64,000 nucleotides of DNA, from contig PMSQ01000201.1 of the NCBI GenBank assembly GCA_003168355.1, forward strand, positions 1 through 64,000. The letters run 5' to 3'. This document shows, one piece after another, positions 1 to 9,388 of the stretch; positions within the stretch are counted from its first letter, which is position 1, and every line of letters begins with the position of its first letter. Made by a program: the position numbers and the translations under genes. The DNA is from Acidobacteriaceae bacterium (GTDB lineage: Bacteria; Acidobacteriota; Terriglobia; Terriglobales; Acidobacteriaceae). The notes under the pieces are model-generated. The model saw only the letters and a list, made by a program, of their open reading frames with translations, did no database searches and was not told the origin of the DNA.

Positions 1-245
1 GGCAAAGACGCGCAAACCGAAGGACATTTCAAAGAACGGAAAATAGTAGAGAGAGAAATCTACCGGGCGGGGTGGTGGGAAGTCAAATGGGGCAGTAAAG
101 TCAATTTCCGAGTGGCCGACCATCCGTACTCAAGGGTGTAGACTCCCCAATGTCGATCCACTTGGAACGGAGCAGTACATTCATTCCGAGCGCATCGTGA
201 TCGTGGCAGTGGACTACCAGGGCTAAATGTCTGTGGAGGTGCTTC
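1..245. other. Left-edge stretch without a recognised gene
   Basis: No open frame here has recognisable motifs. An antisense frame at 60-446 overlaps the well-supported gene that starts at 246 and has low-complexity composition typical of a shadow. The last bases hold a strong ribosome binding site (GGAGGT at about 235-240) for that gene. The stretch probably carries its promoter, but I cannot place a convincing -35/-10 pair. Confidence 0.5.
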
Positions 246-1427
246 GTGCGGAGGAGATCCTTCCTCAAAGGCGCAGGAGTGGTAACCGTCGCTGTCGCGG
301 GCGGGGGCGTCTGGCGAGCCTGGGATCAAGGAGTCTTCAGCGCCGGTGAAGGACCAGCATACGTGCCGTGGAAGGACTGGCGCGAGAGCGGAAACAATAA
401 TCCGCTGGCGCTGGTGCGCGCCGCGATTCTGGCCGCCAGCCCTCATAACACCCAGCCGTGGCTTTTCAAGATCACCAATTCTTCAATCGAGCTGCACATC
501 GACACCGAGAGGAACGTCGGCGCGCTCGACCCTTATCTGCGCGAAGAGCATATCGGCATGGGTTGCGCTTTGGAGAATCTGATGCTCGCCGCGCCTGCCA
601 ATGGATACGCAGCCACGGCAGCGCTCTTTCCGGGAAAACTTGGCCCGATTCCCGCCGAACCCAGACCACAACTCTTGGCCCGCGTGAATCTCGCACCTGG
701 AGAACGCGAAGAAAATGAGCTCTACGACGCCATCCCGCGGCGCCACACGAATCGTGGTCCTTATGATCCGCGCAAAGCGATCTCGCCTGATTTCGTAGAC
801 GCACTCAACCATCTGCCGGGCGACCACGCAGATGTAAAGCTATTCCTCTTCACGGCCGAAGCCGATCGAAAGAAGATCGCTGAAGTTAGTTCTGCCGCAA
901 ATACGGAAATCTATTCCGACCCAGATGTCCAGCATGGCAGCGAACGTTGGATCCGCACGAAATGGGGTTCGGTCCAGAAATTCCGCGATGGCCTCACGAT
1001 TGATGCCTTCGGCCTGCCTCCTATAGCTACTGCGATTGCCAAGATGATGTCTGTGCGGATGCTCCGCTGGGCTGCTTCCCACAGCACCGACAACGGGTAT
1101 TCGAACTTGATGCTCAGCGCGCCGCTGATCGGATTCATCGCGGTGCGCGACCGATATGCCCAAGAACAGTGTTTGCAGGCAGGCCGAATCTGGCAGCGCG
1201 CGCATCTCCTCGCGACTGCCCACGGACTTGCCGCGCGCCCCTGTAACGAGGCCGTGGAAATGGTGGACCATGAGCGGGCCCTGGGCAGACCGGCCTCTCG
1301 CGCCGCGTTGCTCAACGAGATCACCGCTGATCCCACCTGGCAGCCGACCTTTGTTTTCTATATGGGTTATCCTAAGCTGTCGGCCCACGCGAGCCCCCGC
1401 CGTCCGGTTCAAGCTGTAATCATCTGA
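246..1427 (+). CDS. Tat-exported nitroreductase-fold (Acg-like) protein
   Basis: This is a 393-residue protein whose N-terminus carries a twin-arginine signal (RRRSFLKGAG followed by a hydrophobic stretch), so it is probably exported folded with its flavin. The segment around residues 58-72 contains SPHNTQPW, the FMN-contacting motif of the Acg subgroup of nitroreductases. A second typical block, RRHTNRGPY, lies near residue 165. The GTG start is chosen because GGAGGT lies five bases upstream and the Tat motif follows at once. Acg-type proteins often lack normal nitroreductase activity and are thought to bind or sequester flavin; which applies here cannot be told from sequence. It stands alone, followed by a 180-bp spacer. 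Confidence 0.8.
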   Translation: MRRRSFLKGAGVVTVAVAGGGVWRAWDQGVFSAGEGPAYVPWKDWRESGNNNPLALVRAAILAASPHNTQPWLFKITNSSIELHIDTERNVGALDPYLREEHIGMGCALENLMLAAPANGYAATAALFPGKLGPIPAEPRPQLLARVNLAPGEREENELYDAIPRRHTNRGPYDPRKAISPDFVDALNHLPGDHADVKLFLFTAEADRKKIAEVSSAANTEIYSDPDVQHGSERWIRTKWGSVQKFRDGLTIDAFGLPPIATAIAKMMSVRMLRWAASHSTDNGYSNLMLSAPLIGFIAVRDRYAQEQCLQAGRIWQRAHLLATAHGLAARPCNEAVEMVDHERALGRPASRAALLNEITADPTWQPTFVFYMGYPKLSAHASPRRPVQAVII

Positions 1428-1605
1428 CGGCCCAGATCCCGCGCGCGCTTCTCAAACGGGGAGCATCGGGAACTTCGTCCGTCGAGGCTAGCACCTTGCC
1501 GCTGATCGAAAGCGGTTGACGGGCAATTGGGAAGTAATCCCAAGGTAAGGTTCGCCGACAATACACCCAGAATCGTCGCCTCCGAGTGCAACGTGTTGCA
1601 CAGGC

Positions 1606-1611
1606 TATAAT
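1606..1611 (+). promoter_or_regulatory. -10 hexamer of the kinase gene
   Basis: A perfect TATAAT ends 11 bases before the ATG at 1623, so the transcript would start only a few bases before the coding region. No good -35 is visible at the usual distance. The 183-bp spacer before the kinase (1428-1622) otherwise shows no gene. Confidence 0.5.
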
Positions 1612-1622
1612 TGCGCCCACGG

Positions 1623-4238
1623 ATGGCGCTTACCTCGGGCACCAAACTCGGGCCGTACGAGATCGTATCGCTCGCAGGAGCGGGCGGCATGGGCGAGGTG
1701 TACCGCGCACGCGACACTCGGCTCGGGCGTGATGTCGCGATCAAAGTGCTGCCAGAGGCGCTGGCTCATGATGCCGACCGACTGCGGCGTTTCGAACAGG
1801 AAGCGCGCACGATTGCGGCGCTGAACCATCCGAACATCCTGGGAATCCATGACATTGGCACGCACGACGGTGCGCCATTTCTAGTCAGCGAATTTCTTGA
1901 AGGACAAACACTTCGGGACAAGCTCGTATCAGGGCCGCTGCCGGTGCGGCGCGCGATCGAATGCGCGCTCGGCATCGCAGAGGGACTCGCGGCGGCACAC
2001 GAGAAAGGAATCGTGCACCGGGATCTGAAACCGGAAAACGTGTTTGTCACTCGTGACGGACGGATTAAAGTGCTGGATTTCGGGTTGGCGAAGCTGGTCA
2101 GGCCGGAGGAAAACCACGAAACCGCAGTGACGCTAGCGAGCGCGGCAACATTGCCGGGTACGGTAATGGGCACCGTAGGCTATATGTCGCCGGAGCAGGT
2201 GCGGGGTGAACCGATCGACTCGCGATCGGACATTTTCAGTTTCGGTGCGGTGTTGTACGAGATGCTCACTGGCAAACGCGCCTTCAAACACGAAACGTCC
2301 GCAGAAACAATGACCGCGATTTTGCGCGAAGAGCCACCGGCGCTTAACGATACCGGCTGGCAAGGCCCGCTGGAACTGCAACGGATTCTTGCACGATGCC
2401 TGGAAAAAAATGCCGCGCGACGATTCCAGTCGGCCAGCGATCTGGCATTTGCCATTGGATCGCTGAGCGGAACATTGACTGCGACGAGATCGACCGTGAA
2501 GAGAGTGTCGCAGCCGAGGTCAAGGCGACCGTGGCTCCCGTGGGTCATAGGCGCTGCACTGCTGATGGGAGTTGCGGTCTGGGAAATTGTTCGGCCGGCG
2601 GCTGCACCGGCCAACCCGCTGGAACAAGCACATTTCACGCGCGTGACCGACTTCGAGAGCGTGGAAGCGGCGATCTCGCCCGACGGCAGGTTCGTGGCGT
2701 TTATCTCCGATCATGACGGCCCCTTCGATGTATGGCTCACCCAGGTGGGTACTGGACGTCTGATTAATCTGACACAGGGGAAGGCGGGCCCGTTACCCGG
2801 ACCGTTACGAAGTGTAGGTTTTTCGGGCGATGGCTCGGAAATTTGGCTCGGCGGTGGTGATGTGGGTATGCGGCTGCGGCTGATGCCGCTGACGGGAGGT
2901 ACGCCGCGTAATTTCCTCGGCGAGGACACCGCCAACCTGGCCTGGTCGCCGGACGGCGAGCGGATTGTCTATCATACCTTCGGTAAGGGCGATCCCATGT
3001 TCGTGGCGGACCGCTCTGGCGCCAATGCGCAGCGGATATTCGTGGAACGTCCGGGAATTCACAACCATTTTCCAACTTGGTCGCCTGACGGCCGTTGGAT
3101 CTATTTCGCGCATGGGACACCGGCGACGAGGGAGATGGATTTATGGCGCATCGACCCGGCCGGCCAGAACCCAGAGCGCCTCACGCAAATTAATACAGAT
3201 GTCGCTTATCCAACGCCGGTCGGCAACCGGACGGTGTTCTACGTGGCGCGCGACGGGGACGGTTCAGGGCCTTGGCTGTGGGCGTTTGATCTGAAACGGA
3301 AGGAATCGCGGCGCGCCAGCGTCGGTCTCGAGCAATATACGTCCGTGCAGGCCAGCGCTGACGGCCGTAAGCTGGTGGCCACCATCAGCAATCCCGTCGC
3401 GGGGCTTTGGACTGTTCCGATTCTTGATCGCGTCGCCGAAGAACACGACGTAAAACCGTTTACAGTGCCGACCGAGCGCGCGCTGGCGCCCCGGTTTGGT
3501 GGCTCGTCGCTGTTTTACTTGTCTTCCCTCGGGGCGGGCGACGGACTGTGGCGCCTTCGGAATGGGCAGGCAACTGAAATCTGGAAGGGCGCCGATGGTG
3601 CGCTAAGGGAAACGCCCGCTGTGTCGCCGGATGGAGGTCGCGTGGCCATCGTGCTCCGGCGGAGCGGGAAACGCCAACTGCATGTCATATCTTCAGACGG
3701 CGCCGAACTAAAGCCGATCGCGGAGGGAATTGACGTCCAAGGTACGAGCTGCTGGTCGCCGGATGGCAGATGGATCGTCACTGGTGGCAGCGACGCTACC
3801 GGTCCCGGGCTTTTCAAGATCCCGTTGGAGGGCGGATCGCCAGTTCGCTTGGTCGCCGGGCAAGCACTCAATCCAGTGTGGTCGCCGGATGGAAGCCTGA
3901 TCTTATATGCGGGTACGAATGTGAGCAGCTTCGCTCCTCTCCTTGCCGTCCGTCCGGACGGAACCAGCGTCGAATTGCCCCATATTAGCTTGCGGCGCTT
4001 GGGCGAGCACGTGCGCTTCTCGCCAGATGGCAAGAGCCTGATCTACATGCAGGGACTGCTCGCATCACAGGACTTCTGGCTACTCGATCTCGCCTCCATG
4101 AAGTCGCGCGCGCTCACCAGGCTGCAAAACCGTGCCGCCATGCGGACCTTCGACGTCACAAGCGACGGGAAACAAATCGTCTTCGACCGCTTACGCGAAA
4201 ACTCGCAGGTCGTCATGATCGATCTTCCCAAGGAATAA
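1623..4238 (+). CDS. Membrane Ser/Thr protein kinase with TolB-like propeller
   Basis: An 871-residue protein with a complete Hanks-type kinase domain at the N-terminus: glycine loop GAGGMGEVY near 19-27, VAIK lysine near 41, HRDLKPEN near 131, DFG near 150 and GYMSPEQVRG near 185. A single membrane segment near 305-325 (WVIGAALLMGVAVW) separates it from an extracytoplasmic half with repeated SPDG units, the PD40/WD40-like blades of a TolB-type propeller. It is a one-protein sensor: the propeller presumably senses an envelope ligand and the kinase acts in the cytoplasm. Such kinases are expanded in acidobacteria. An in-frame TTG at 1611 overlaps the -10 hexamer, so the ATG at 1623 is preferred. 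No adjacent substrate gene is evident. Confidence 0.93.
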   Translation: MALTSGTKLGPYEIVSLAGAGGMGEVYRARDTRLGRDVAIKVLPEALAHDADRLRRFEQEARTIAALNHPNILGIHDIGTHDGAPFLVSEFLEGQTLRDKLVSGPLPVRRAIECALGIAEGLAAAHEKGIVHRDLKPENVFVTRDGRIKVLDFGLAKLVRPEENHETAVTLASAATLPGTVMGTVGYMSPEQVRGEPIDSRSDIFSFGAVLYEMLTGKRAFKHETSAETMTAILREEPPALNDTGWQGPLELQRILARCLEKNAARRFQSASDLAFAIGSLSGTLTATRSTVKRVSQPRSRRPWLPWVIGAALLMGVAVWEIVRPAAAPANPLEQAHFTRVTDFESVEAAISPDGRFVAFISDHDGPFDVWLTQVGTGRLINLTQGKAGPLPGPLRSVGFSGDGSEIWLGGGDVGMRLRLMPLTGGTPRNFLGEDTANLAWSPDGERIVYHTFGKGDPMFVADRSGANAQRIFVERPGIHNHFPTWSPDGRWIYFAHGTPATREMDLWRIDPAGQNPERLTQINTDVAYPTPVGNRTVFYVARDGDGSGPWLWAFDLKRKESRRASVGLEQYTSVQASADGRKLVATISNPVAGLWTVPILDRVAEEHDVKPFTVPTERALAPRFGGSSLFYLSSLGAGDGLWRLRNGQATEIWKGADGALRETPAVSPDGGRVAIVLRRSGKRQLHVISSDGAELKPIAEGIDVQGTSCWSPDGRWIVTGGSDATGPGLFKIPLEGGSPVRLVAGQALNPVWSPDGSLILYAGTNVSSFAPLLAVRPDGTSVELPHISLRRLGEHVRFSPDGKSLIYMQGLLASQDFWLLDLASMKSRALTRLQNRAAMRTFDVTSDGKQIVFDRLRENSQVVMIDLPKE

Positions 4239-4322
4239 GCCTAATCCATCAGTTCGTCGCGCCCCGAGCCGCGTGAGGTATCTTGAAACGCCCGAGTCAC
4301 GGGCAAACCGGAAGTTGTCGCC

Positions 4323-5075
4323 TCAGGCCCGGTTGTAGTACGGAAACTCCATTGTGCCGACCTTGGCTACGTTCTCCTCGGCGAATCCACAGATGCGGTC
4401 GAGCGAGTCCTGCAGCTCCTGTTGATAGCGCTCAACGTCTTCGTCGCTCGCATCGGCGGGAACCGGGATGAGCTTGCCGAAGCGTAGCAGGACGCGGGAA
4501 AAAGGTTTCGGGATGATGAGGCGGTCCCAGGTATTGAGCACCCAGGCACGCTCGACTGCGATGTGAAACGTGCTCAAGGGAACACCGGAAGAGCGCGCCA
4601 AGGCGACCGGGCCGGACTTGACTTTGTGGCGCGGGCCGCGGGGGCCGTCGATGCTGAAGGCGACCGCCCAACCTTCCTGCAAGGCACGGCGCAGGCCGAG
4701 CAGGGCGCGCACGGCGTTGCGGCTGCTGGAGCCTTTGACGGCGACGAAGCCGAATTTGTGGATGATGCGTCCCATGTATTCGCCGTCGTAGCTGTTGCTG
4801 CTCATCACGCGGATTCCGGCGTCGCGGAAGAGGTAGGTTGCGGGGATGATGCCGGCGTGCCAGAAATTGAGGACCAGCGGGCGCTGGCCGACGGTTTGCT
4901 GCGCGCCTTCTTCGCGCGAGACGCAGACGCGCAGGGTGGGGCCGATGAGGCGGATGAACCAATATCCGGCGGCGATGATGATGCGCAGGACGATGCGTTG
5001 GCGGAGGGTGAAGCGGGGTGGGGCGGGCGCGGGTTCGACTGCGGGGGGTGCTTCGCGGGTGCTGGCTTCGGTCAC
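4323..5075 (-). CDS. DUF374 lysophospholipid-acyltransferase-like protein
   Basis: About 250 residues, in the LPLAT superfamily branch called DUF374. Visible signatures are an N-terminal hydrophobic anchor (IIAAGYWFIRLIG), LNFWHAGI (the HX4-type catalytic region of this branch) and DGPRGPRHKVKSG, the most characteristic block. Members are thought to acylate a lipid A- or phospholipid-like acceptor at the inner membrane, but the substrate is not established. The GTG at 5075 is chosen over upstream starts because the frame beyond it runs through repeat DNA and because TACAAT sits six bases before it. It is transcribed alone, convergent with the kinase gene. Confidence 0.85.
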   Translation of the reverse strand: MTEASTREAPPAVEPAPAPPRFTLRQRIVLRIIIAAGYWFIRLIGPTLRVCVSREEGAQQTVGQRPLVLNFWHAGIIPATYLFRDAGIRVMSSNSYDGEYMGRIIHKFGFVAVKGSSSRNAVRALLGLRRALQEGWAVAFSIDGPRGPRHKVKSGPVALARSSGVPLSTFHIAVERAWVLNTWDRLIIPKPFSRVLLRFGKLIPVPADASDEDVERYQQELQDSLDRICGFAEENVAKVGTMEFPYYNRA

Positions 5076-5081
5076 GAGGGT

Positions 5082-5087
5082 ATTGTA
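5082..5087 (-). promoter_or_regulatory. -10 hexamer six bases before a GTG start
   Basis: Read on the minus strand, TACAAT is followed by ACCCTC and then GTG. A sigma-70 start about seven bases after the hexamer would fall on the start codon, predicting a leaderless mRNA for the DUF374 gene. There is no Shine-Dalgarno sequence. Confidence 0.5.
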
Positions 5088-5134
5088 GCGGGAAGATCGC
5101 GCTGGCGAGTTCCCAGTCGGGCGGCGGGCCGCAG

Positions 5135-5299
5135 GGGCTAAAGCCCTCATTTCGGGGAGGTGCTTATCGCAGCGCTGAAAGCGCTGCGCCACCCAAAATC
5201 ATGCACCACCAGATCTAGGGCGCGCCTCGCTGCGCTCGGCGGGACAGCCGAAGGCGGCTGTCCCCACATGGGGCGGCTGTCTCTACATGGACTGTGGTG
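5135..5299. repeat. Composite of three palindromic intergenic elements
   Basis: Three elements lie side by side. At 5135-5146 GGGCT/AGCCC frames two bases. At 5162-5201 an element with stem GCAGCGCT/AGCGCTGC ends in CCACCCAAAATCA; its near-identical copy is at 8044-8082. At 5230-5263 the string CTGCGCTCGGCGGGAC runs into the stem GGACAGCC/GGCTGTCC followed by CCACATG; related copies are at 32321, 36905 and 57906, and the lead-in string recurs inside selA at 14688. They fill the spacer between the PilZ and DUF374 genes. Confidence 0.8.
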
Positions 5300-5315
5300 G
5301 AGCTAAAATGTCGCT

Positions 5316-6023
5316 CTAGCTTTCCAGGTAGGCGTCGATCCACTCTTTGACTTTCTGGCGGCGGTCGTCGGCGTGATCGAAGCGGATTCCGAAGGATTTG
5401 CTTTTGCGCCAGGTCACGACAGCGCGGACATTCACGCGAGGCAGAGTGAGCAGAGAAAACGAAATCTCGACGTTGGTTCCAGCAGGCATATCCTCTGCGC
5501 TCTTCAACGACATGCCGCCTGAACTGATTTCAAGGCTGGAGGCGCTGAGGCGATGGTTGTCCGGGCTGACGACGGTGACCTCGGTCATGATCGGGATGCG
5601 GGCGTAGCGGCGGAATTCGTGGAGCACCAGCATGTGGGTGGCGCGGACCAGCTTGAGCGCGGCGGGCCGCTCCAGAGGCTCCTGGAACATGGCATTGATG
5701 CCGTACTTGGAGAAGCGCATGGCTTCATGTGCGCTGCCGCCCAGGCCGTAGAGCACAAGGCGGCTATTGGACGGCGAAGTGCGCGCAGCCTCCATGACCG
5801 CTTCAGCGCCGGGAGCAAGGTTGATGACGCAGGCTTCAAATTTTTCCTGGCGCAGGCGTTCAGCCGAGCCCGCAGAGGTAACGACGGTCTCGATGCCGTA
5901 CTGGCGGAAGCATTCGGTGAGCAGGGCTCGGGATGATTCTTTCAGGTCGACCAGGGCAGCGCGAGCAGCCACTTTTTTAGTGGAGGGAGTTGGTGCCAGA
6001 GCAGTACCGAAGGATTTTTCCAT
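5316..6023 (-). CDS. PilZ-domain protein with receiver-like N-terminus
   Basis: A 235-residue cytoplasmic protein. The C-terminal half is a PilZ domain, recognised by FRRYARIPIMTEV (the RxxxR-type c-di-GMP contact region) and SSGGMSLKS (the D/NxSxxG-type strand). The N-terminal half (about 20-130) resembles a response-regulator receiver fold in its alternation of short hydrophobic strands, but I do not see the canonical acidic pocket, so phosphorylation is doubtful. It probably reads c-di-GMP and passes the signal to an unknown partner. A GGDEF cyclase is encoded at 27325, but no functional link is shown. Confidence 0.8.
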   Translation of the reverse strand: MEKSFGTALAPTPSTKKVAARAALVDLKESSRALLTECFRQYGIETVVTSAGSAERLRQEKFEACVINLAPGAEAVMEAARTSPSNSRLVLYGLGGSAHEAMRFSKYGINAMFQEPLERPAALKLVRATHMLVLHEFRRYARIPIMTEVTVVSPDNHRLSASSLEISSGGMSLKSAEDMPAGTNVEISFSLLTLPRVNVRAVVTWRKSKSFGIRFDHADDRRQKVKEWIDAYLES

Positions 6024-6509
6024 GTTAGCGGGCTGATTCCAGTATGAAAGCCTATTGTGGCGTGGTTTGAAGGAGATGGAAAGACCCTAAGGGACAGGCT
6101 TGGGGGGTACAAAAGTGCCATTACCGGGGTTGGACTGGCGAGTGGGAAGGTGAGCTAAAGAGTGCCGGTGGGAGAGCGGGTGTAATGGTGTTAACGTCGA
6201 CGGCCCCGTCCGGCGCCTATAATACCGGTTTTCGCCCACGACGGACCGCTTCTGATTTGGCTCCTGATTTGGCGTTTCAAGGCCAACTTTGTGCCGGCAT
6301 TATGTTGTCTTCGCATTTATGTTGGGCCTGCGCGCGTCGTGGCATGGTTGCTAGATTTTTGAGTTTTGAACACAACCTAAGTGCTGTGGGCGTGTGAGCC
6401 GTCTGGTGTTCGTCATCGCCTTACATGGATACTTCCTATCAGTGATTACTGTGGACAAGAGAATTTACTGGTGCCCGAAGCGTTTTTCTTGCGATTATTT
6501 CACTAGCCT
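6024..6509. other. Long spacer without a convincing gene
   Basis: About 490 bp between divergent genes. A TATAAT-like hexamer lies near 6217 on the plus strand, but what follows has no frame with recognisable features; a 70-codon frame there is rich in chance residues and lacks a ribosome binding site. A small RNA is possible but unsupported. The promoter for the epimerase gene probably lies in the last 60 bp (GATTAT near 6493). Confidence 0.4.
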
Positions 6510-7541
6510 ATGCGCATTCTTCTAATTGGCGGGAATGGCTTCATCGGGCGGTTCGCCGTGAGCGCGCTAACGCAGCAAGGACACGCACTGGCGGTGTTTC
6601 ACCGCGGCACGGCGGCTGTGCCCGCGGGCGTGGAGGAGATTCGTGGCAACCACAACCAACTCAGCAGCAGCGCTCAGGAAATGAAGCGCTTTGTTCCGGA
6701 TGTGGTGATCGACCTTGTCATCAGTTCGGGTGCGCAGGCAGAAGAGCTGATGAACATCTTTCGTGGCGCGACCCAACGGGTGGTCATGCTCAGCAGCATC
6801 GACGTGTACCGTGGGGTGGGCATTTTTCACGGTACAGAAGGCGGACCGCTGCAGGATGTGCCCCTTACGGAAGAGTCGGAGCTGCGACGCTGTTTGCATC
6901 CCTACCCAGCCGACAGCTTGCAGTTCCTACGCAAGACTTTCGCTTGGGTGACGGACGATTATGACAAGATTCCGGCCGAGCGCGCTGTCATGAACGACCT
7001 TGAGCTTCCCGGCACGGTACTCCGACTGCCTATGGTGTATGGACCCGGCGATCCACTGCGTCGTTTTTATCCCGTAGTGAAGCGCATCGCCGACGGACGG
7101 CGCCACATCATCTTTCCCGAGACGCTGGCCGCCTGGCGCTCACCGCGGGGCTACGTGGAGAACGTGGCAGCAGCCATTGCGCTGGCTGCCACTGATGATC
7201 GCGCAGCGCGGCGTGTCTATAACGTGTGCGAGGAGCCATCGTTTAGCGAACTTGAATGGGCGCGACGGATCGCCGCGGCGATGCGGTGGGATGGGGAGTT
7301 CGTCGTCCTGCCCACTGAGCGCACGCCGCGCCACTTGCTAAAGCCCGGCAACGCCGCGCAGCATTGGACGGCAAGTTCGACACGGATACGCCAGGAACTA
7401 GGGTACGAGGAATCGGTGACGATTGAGGAGTCAATCCGGCGAACGATACGCTGGGAGCGGGAAAATCCGGCCGCCGCCGCGCTCCTGGCACAGTTCGATT
7501 ATGCGGCAGAGGATGCGGCGGTAGCAGGACACCCCATGTGA
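6510..7541 (+). CDS. NAD-dependent epimerase/dehydratase (extended SDR)
   Basis: A 343-residue protein opening with the Rossmann motif GGNGFIG at residues 8-14. The SDR family usually has a Ser and YxxxK at the active site; here LSSIDVYRG (serine region, about 95) is clear, but the YxxxK equivalent (YPADSLQFLRK, near 132) is imperfect, so catalysis is uncertain. The middle block (LRLPMVYGPGD) is typical of sugar-nucleotide epimerase-like members. The substrate cannot be named. It is a single gene, with no sugar-transferase genes beside it. Confidence 0.75.
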   Translation: MRILLIGGNGFIGRFAVSALTQQGHALAVFHRGTAAVPAGVEEIRGNHNQLSSSAQEMKRFVPDVVIDLVISSGAQAEELMNIFRGATQRVVMLSSIDVYRGVGIFHGTEGGPLQDVPLTEESELRRCLHPYPADSLQFLRKTFAWVTDDYDKIPAERAVMNDLELPGTVLRLPMVYGPGDPLRRFYPVVKRIADGRRHIIFPETLAAWRSPRGYVENVAAAIALAATDDRAARRVYNVCEEPSFSELEWARRIAAAMRWDGEFVVLPTERTPRHLLKPGNAAQHWTASSTRIRQELGYEESVTIEESIRRTIRWERENPAAAALLAQFDYAAEDAAVAGHPM

Positions 7542-8148
7542 GTTGATGACTGGGGCCTTCCTCCCACAAGTAAATCAAGAATCTGGGTTTTCAGCAGGTG
7601 GGCATTTGTGCGGGTGAGACAAGCCCCAGTCCGTTACCTTAGAATGCCGCGAATTCATGTTCCACAAAATGAATCGGCCCAGCCATCCTGTCGGCTTTTG
7701 GCATTGATTTACCCGTGTGCTTCTGCCGGTCACGCTTGGTCTCCTCCATTAGACAGTCTATGTTAGACGAGTCCCTCAGTCGGCGAGAACAGGCCTATCG
7801 TCTGGCGAAGAATTCCGTTGGCCCTTGGATCTTTCGGGTGGGTAGCGGGCAGTTTTCGGGGCAGCATTTACGGTCGGATAATTGGTCATATCCAACTGTT
7901 AAACGATCTAACGAGGCATATTCGATGGAGCTCGTCACGGTAAGAACAAACGACTTAAGGGCACGGCTGAAGTCGTGTCCTTCCCGTGCGTTTTCGGTAA
8001 TCGAGTTTTTCGGTAAACTGTAAGCCGGTTCCTAAGACGAGTCGCTTATCGCAGCGCTAAAGCGCTGCGCCACCCAAAATCAAGTGCAACATCAGAGTTT
8101 CGCAACCTTTGAAGCTCTGCCCTTCCCAAGACCACTTATGAGTTGGGT
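7542..8148. repeat. Repeat-bearing spacer with two palindromes
   Basis: No gene is supported in these 600 bp. At 7950-7976 ACGACTT and AAGTCGT form a 7-bp stem, and GCACGG inside its loop can instead pair with CCGTGC just beyond it, giving two mutually exclusive folds. At 8044-8082 there is a near-identical copy of the element at 5162-5201 (stem GCAGCGCT/AGCGCTGC), differing mainly by one loop base. A 102-codon frame across this stretch reads through the palindromes and is rejected as a gene. Confidence 0.65.
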
Positions 8149-9387
8149 CTACTCCGACCATCTCCGAAAAAGCAGCGCGCCGTTCGTTCCGCCGAAGCCG
8201 AAAGAGTTCGACATGGCGTATTCGAGCTTGGCTTTGCGGGCGTGATTGGGGACGAAATCCATGCCGGCGGTGTCGGGATCCTGGCTGACGAGGTTGATGG
8301 TGGGAGGCAGGATCTGATCGCGGAGGGCGAGGACGGTGATGCCGGCTTCGAGGCCGCCGGCGCCTCCGAGAAGATGGCCGGTCATGGACTTGGTGGAGCT
8401 GACGGGGATTTTGCGCTCGCCAAAGAAATTGCGGATGGCGTGCGCCTCGAGCGTGTCGCCGATGGGCGTGGAAGTGCCGTGAGCGTTGATGTAATCGACC
8501 TGATCGGGAGTGATGCCGCCGTCGCGCGCGGCATTGCGCATTACGCGAAAGCCGCCTTCGTGCTCGGGAGCAGGCTGGGTCATGTGATAGGCATCTCCGC
8601 TCATGCCATAGCCGGCAATCTCGGCGAGGATGAGTGCGCCGCGCCGTTGCGCATGTTCGAGTTCTTCGAGCACCAGGATGCCCGCGCCCTCGCCCATGAC
8701 AAAGCCGTCGCGATCTTTATCCCAGGGACGGCTGGCTTTTTCGGGATCGTCATTGCGGGTGGAGAGAGCGCGCATGGCGGCAAATCCGCCGATGCCCATT
8801 TGCGTAATTGCGGCCTCCGAGCCTCCGGCGATCATCACATCGGCATCGTTGTGCTGGATGATGCGGAAAGAATCTCCGATGGAGTGGGCACTGGTGGTGC
8901 AGGCGGTGGCCGTGGCTTCATTGGGACCCTTGGCCCCGAAGCGCATGGAAACATGGCCGGCGGCAAGATTGATAATGGCCGCCGGGATGAAGAAAGGTGA
9001 AATCTTGCGCGGACCGCCTTCTCTGAGGGCGGTGTGTTCGCGTTCGATGATGTCGAAACCGCCGATGCCGGACCCGATGTGCACACCCACACGCTCGGCA
9101 TTTTCGGGCGTGATCTGCAGGGCGGACATTTTGAACGCTTCATCCGCGGCGGCAATAGCGAGGTGGATGAAGCGTCCCATCTTTTTGACTTCTTTTTTTT
9201 CGATGAAGTTGAGGGGATCGAAGTTCTTGACCTCGGCGGCGATCTGGCAGGCGAAATTGCTGGAGTCGAACTGGGTGATGCGGGCCACGCCGCTCTTGCC
9301 GGCGAGGACGGCCTGCCACACTTCTCCAGTAGTATTTCCCACGGCGCAGATCAGGCCGATGCCGGTAACTACGACCCTGCGTCCCAA
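8149..9387 (-). CDS. fabF: Beta-ketoacyl-ACP synthase II
   Basis: A 412-residue condensing enzyme that elongates acyl-ACP with malonyl-ACP in cytoplasmic fatty-acid synthesis. The active-site cysteine is in TACTTSAHSIGD at about residue 163, as in Escherichia coli FabF. The two catalytic histidines lie in NAHGTSTPIGD and MTGHLLGGAGG. Length and motifs match the family. It starts two bases after the acpP stop, so the two genes form an operon and are probably translationally coupled. Confidence 0.97.
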   Translation of the reverse strand: MGRRVVVTGIGLICAVGNTTGEVWQAVLAGKSGVARITQFDSSNFACQIAAEVKNFDPLNFIEKKEVKKMGRFIHLAIAAADEAFKMSALQITPENAERVGVHIGSGIGGFDIIEREHTALREGGPRKISPFFIPAAIINLAAGHVSMRFGAKGPNEATATACTTSAHSIGDSFRIIQHNDADVMIAGGSEAAITQMGIGGFAAMRALSTRNDDPEKASRPWDKDRDGFVMGEGAGILVLEELEHAQRRGALILAEIAGYGMSGDAYHMTQPAPEHEGGFRVMRNAARDGGITPDQVDYINAHGTSTPIGDTLEAHAIRNFFGERKIPVSSTKSMTGHLLGGAGGLEAGITVLALRDQILPPTINLVSQDPDTAGMDFVPNHARKAKLEYAMSNSFGFGGTNGALLFRRWSE

Positions 9388-9388
9388 A

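Noticed and set aside
60-446. 128-codon antisense frame at the left edge
   Set aside because: It overlaps the Tat-signal nitroreductase start with its strong ribosome site and has no motifs.
6185-6397. 70-codon frame after a TATAAT-like hexamer
   Set aside because: Composition is not protein-like compared with neighbours and no initiation signal is visible; the hexamer alone is weak evidence.
7715-8023. 102-codon frame in the repeat-bearing spacer
   Set aside because: It reads through a palindrome, lacks a ribosome site and shows no recognisable features.
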